Part shown: positions 41,376-43,315 of the stretch, piece after piece | How the letters are laid out: each line of letters opens with the position of its first letter | Position numbering within the stretch: the stretch's first letter is position 1 | NCBI GenBank assembly: GCA_947474225.1 | Contig: CANJHS010000025.1 | Coordinates: 1 to 43,315, forward strand | Source of the DNA: Roseiflexaceae bacterium | GTDB taxonomy: Bacteria > Chloroflexota > Chloroflexia > Chloroflexales > Roseiflexaceae | Direction of reading: 5' to 3' | DNA: 43,315 nt | Made by a program: the position numbers and the translations under genes | Notes under the pieces: generated by a model | What the model saw: the letters and a program-made list of their open reading frames with translations, nothing else | Told to the model about the DNA's origin: nothing | Databases searched by the model: none

Positions 41376-42097
41376 CGGTACCAGTAGGGTACACGCCGCA
41401 GAACTTGCCATTGCTGGGGACAGTGTCCGTAGACCAGCCAGGCATTGTCATGAACAGCTCGGTCGCGCAACAGCTGTGCACTCACCCGCGCCATGTTTGG
41501 GTCGTCTGCATCTGCATACGTATTTTCAGCGAGTTCGTCCGGACGCGAGATTGCATCCGCAGTCAACAACACCGGACCGAGTTCTGGGAGGGTGATTGCA
41601 ATTGACAGGTGACCCAACGTATGACCTGGTGTGGGGAACAGGCTAATCGCAGGCAAGATTTGCGTCTCTTCCTGGATCGTCATCGTCCGATTCGCTGGCC
41701 ACGCAATGCGCGACTTCCCGTTCCAATAATTTGGTTGCGGGAGCGCACGTTCAACAGCCGATACGTAGAATGTCGCCTGTGGGAATTCATCGATGCGGCC
41801 TACATGATCCACATGCCCATGGGTAAGGACAAGGTCGGTGATATCAGCCGGTTTGATTCCGAACAGTGCAAGTTGTGCGGCAGGATTTTGTGCGGGGGTG
41901 TAATCGATGAGTCGACCGAACGCTCCGAGGCCATCTGCGACGCACACACCCATTGGGTCATGCAGATAATCACGATGAAATCCCGTATCGACGAGGATAC
42001 GCCGTTCCCCGTTTTCAATATAATATCCAGGAATACCGATTTTCCTTCCATTTGCGTATATCTCAAAGAGTCCGTAATCCAAGATAGCAAGTCGCAT
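41372..42097 (-). CDS. Metallo-beta-lactamase-fold hydrolase (AHL-lactonase-like)
   Basis: 241 aa. Zinc ligands H93-G-H95-V-D97-H98 (LTHGHVDHVG), H159 in FPTPGHTLGH, D181 in LTADAISR and H225 in VYGHCP. This arrangement is that of the two-zinc MBL hydrolases that include AHL lactonases such as AiiA; quorum quenching is possible but not shown. GGAGGAACT before the ATG. Convergent with the SDR (4-bp overlap) and divergent from the next gene over only 19 bp. Confidence 0.88.
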   Translation of the reverse strand: MRLAILDYGLFEIYANGRKIGIPGYYIENGERRILVDTGFHRDYLHDPMGVCVADGLGAFGRLIDYTPAQNPAAQLALFGIKPADITDLVLTHGHVDHVGRIDEFPQATFYVSAVERALPQPNYWNGKSRIAWPANRTMTIQEETQILPAISLFPTPGHTLGHLSIAITLPELGPVLLTADAISRPDELAENTYADADDPNMARVSAQLLRDRAVHDNAWLVYGHCPQQWQVLRRVPYWYR

Positions 42098-42116
42098 AGT
42101 TCCTCCAGGAGTTCAA

Positions 42117-42887
42117 ATGAAATCTATTGTATGTGCAAACGGGATTCGATTGGCATATGTTGAAGTTGGTCCCCTGTCCGGTGAACCGGTCGTCTTTTTA
42201 CACGGCTTCACCGGCACCGCAACATCCCATTTCGCCACAGAAATGGCACTCCTCGCCCCAACCATGCATGTCTATGGTTTGGATTTACGCGGGTATGGAG
42301 CAAGCGCACCACCCTACCGTGTCTTTGGAGCAGATTTTTATCAACGGGACGCAGAGGATGTCATCTCGTTCATCACGACACTGGGCATCGGTCCGGTCCA
42401 TCTGGTCGGATTCAGCGATGGATCCGAAACAGCGGTCATGATTGCTGCACTCGCACCCGAACTCGTCCGTTCCGTCGTCGCCTGGGGCATCTGTGGCCAG
42501 ATTGCTCCCGAAATGGTCACCCGTGTACGGAAATGGCTCCCAATCAGCGCATGGGGTCCGGACAAAGACCAGTGGAAACAAGAAATCATTGCCACCCAAG
42601 GCCCAGATCAGCTCGAACCGCTCATCACCGGCTGGATTGATGCCGCCGAACAAATCAGTGCACGTGGGGGCGATATCTTGCATGCCTGTGCCCATCACGT
42701 CATTGCTCCCGTCCTTATCGTGCACGGCACCAAAGACATTGGGAATCCCATTCCCGTTGTGGAGTCGCTCTGTGCCAAGATGCATAATTGTCAATTCGTT
42801 TTGCTCGACGGTGTAGGGCATTCTGTCCAGGACGATGCACCAGATATATTACATCGCCACATGCGCGCTTTTTTTCATTTGCCATAG
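42117..42887 (+). CDS. Alpha/beta hydrolase
   Basis: 256 aa. Oxyanion HGFTG (29-33), nucleophile S100 in VGFSDGSE, acid D207 in HGTKDIGNP and H235 in GVGHSVQDD. Single-domain esterase or lactonase-like cytosolic enzyme; substrate unknown. AGGAG five bases before the ATG, in a 19-bp gap shared with the divergent MBL gene. A 6-bp CACGGC hairpin just after the stop (42895-42910) has no T run. Confidence 0.9.
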   Translation: MKSIVCANGIRLAYVEVGPLSGEPVVFLHGFTGTATSHFATEMALLAPTMHVYGLDLRGYGASAPPYRVFGADFYQRDAEDVISFITTLGIGPVHLVGFSDGSETAVMIAALAPELVRSVVAWGICGQIAPEMVTRVRKWLPISAWGPDKDQWKQEIIATQGPDQLEPLITGWIDAAEQISARGGDILHACAHHVIAPVLIVHGTKDIGNPIPVVESLCAKMHNCQFVLLDGVGHSVQDDAPDILHRHMRAFFHLP

Positions 42888-43008
42888 AAAGCGCCACGGC
42901 TATCGCCGTGACGTTGTCCCCAACAGACCGTGTTGTCCGGCAGCAAGCGCTCGCTCTGCAGTAGCAGTGCACGGCACAGCAAAACTCCCGCGTAAAGCTG
43001 TGCATCAT

Positions 43009-43041
43009 AAAAACGCCCCGCTCGACGTTCGTCGAGCGGGG
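43009..43041 (-). terminator. Terminator after the DinB-like gene
   Basis: Transcript sense: perfect 11-bp G/C-rich stem (43031-43041 with 43016-43026), loop GAAC, then CG and five T (43013-43009). It lies 16 bases after the gene's stop. Confidence 0.92.
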
Positions 43042-43056
43042 TCTCTGCGCGGATAC

Positions 43057-43315
43057 TTAACGCGCCGCAGCCAAACACTCTGCAATTTGGGTAATGTGCT
43101 TGCGTGTGTGTCGCGAATAGATACGCAAAATATCATCTATCGAAAATTCGCCCCAAGACGCAATTCCGACGCGTGCATATTGCGCATCACTCAATGATTC
43201 AAACAAACGGACCAAACGGTTCTGGAGTGCAGCAAAGTACGTCAGTGAGCTCTCGATGGTGTGACAAGAAGAATCCGCCAATGCCGCGATACCATCGACG
43301 TCGTAGTCGCGCCAG
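43057..43315 (-). CDS. DinB-like protein, 5' end outside window
   Basis: The frame is open to the right edge (about 86 codons seen), so only the C-terminal part is here. It shows a helical DinB/DinB_2 pattern: SLTYFAALQNRLVRLFESLS, then the end motif YSRHTRKHITQIAE whose H-x3-H would supply metal ligands of the DinB/YfiT putative hydrolase superfamily. A TTG at 43281 is an unlikely start because the frame and fold continue past it. Function of the family is mostly thiol transfer or unknown. Confidence 0.75.
   Translation of the reverse strand, partial: WRDYDVDGIAALADSSCHTIESSLTYFAALQNRLVRLFESLSDAQYARVGIASWGEFSIDDILRIYSRHTRKHITQIAECLAAAR

Noticed and set aside
42895..42910. Hairpin after the alpha/beta hydrolase as a terminator
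   Set aside because: Only a 6-bp stem and no T run, so I do not call it.

Overview
The window looks like chromosomal DNA of a free-living, aerobic or facultative heterotrophic bacterium. Base composition is roughly balanced by eye. Most genes have clear AGGAG-type ribosome binding sites, and two promoters match the sigma-70 consensus closely (TTGACA, 17 bases, TATACT or TATATT). A 7TMR-DISM-like sensor kinase paired with a REC plus SARP/BTAD regulator, a citramalate-synthase-containing branched-chain operon and several oxygenases would fit Chloroflexota, but this assignment is inference. I see no phage, IS, CRISPR, rRNA or tRNA.

Left edge (1-1955, plus strand): the C-terminal part of a LytS-type histidine kinase, overlapping its response regulator by four bases. 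Then a long minus-strand run from 18650 down to 2025. Its core is a branched-chain amino acid (BCAA) cluster transcribed as ilvB-ilvN-ilvC-leuA-pheA-cimA-ilvE-leuC-(small membrane protein)-leuD-leuB. It continues into a WecG-type glycosyltransferase, an ABC permease, a tandem GNAT protein, an NMT1/THI5-like binding lipoprotein and a HAD pyrimidine nucleotidase. Together these genes make leucine, valine and, by the citramalate route, isoleucine, plus phenylpyruvate; ilvD is not in the window. Upstream of ilvB lies what looks like a complete ribosome-mediated attenuator: consensus promoter, a 24-codon leader ORF packed with Leu, Ile and Val codons, and an 11-bp hairpin followed by a U tract. This is the most interesting element of the window. 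Perfect or near-perfect hairpins without U tracts sit at four junctions inside the cluster.

Middle (18775-31451): a PhyH-family oxygenase, a GT39-like membrane glycosyltransferase, an FKBP isomerase with a Rieske oxygenase, and a TetR-led minus-strand cassette (TetR, ABA4-like protein, unknown membrane protein, atypical SDR, cytochrome P450) with a recognisable promoter and operator. These are followed by a GH51 arabinofuranosidase, a TspO-like membrane protein and an arginase-family protein, with strong terminators after the first two.

Right part (31568-43315): a plus-strand operon of an RhtA-like exporter, an amidase, an M20 peptidase broken by one frameshift, a GNAT acetyltransferase and a WecE-type aminotransferase; a convergent polysaccharide deacetylase; ada followed by a coupled, catalytically degenerate SDR; a MOSC protein; an intact SDR paralogue of the degenerate one; a metallo-beta-lactamase-fold hydrolase; an alpha/beta hydrolase; and a DinB-like protein cut by the right edge.
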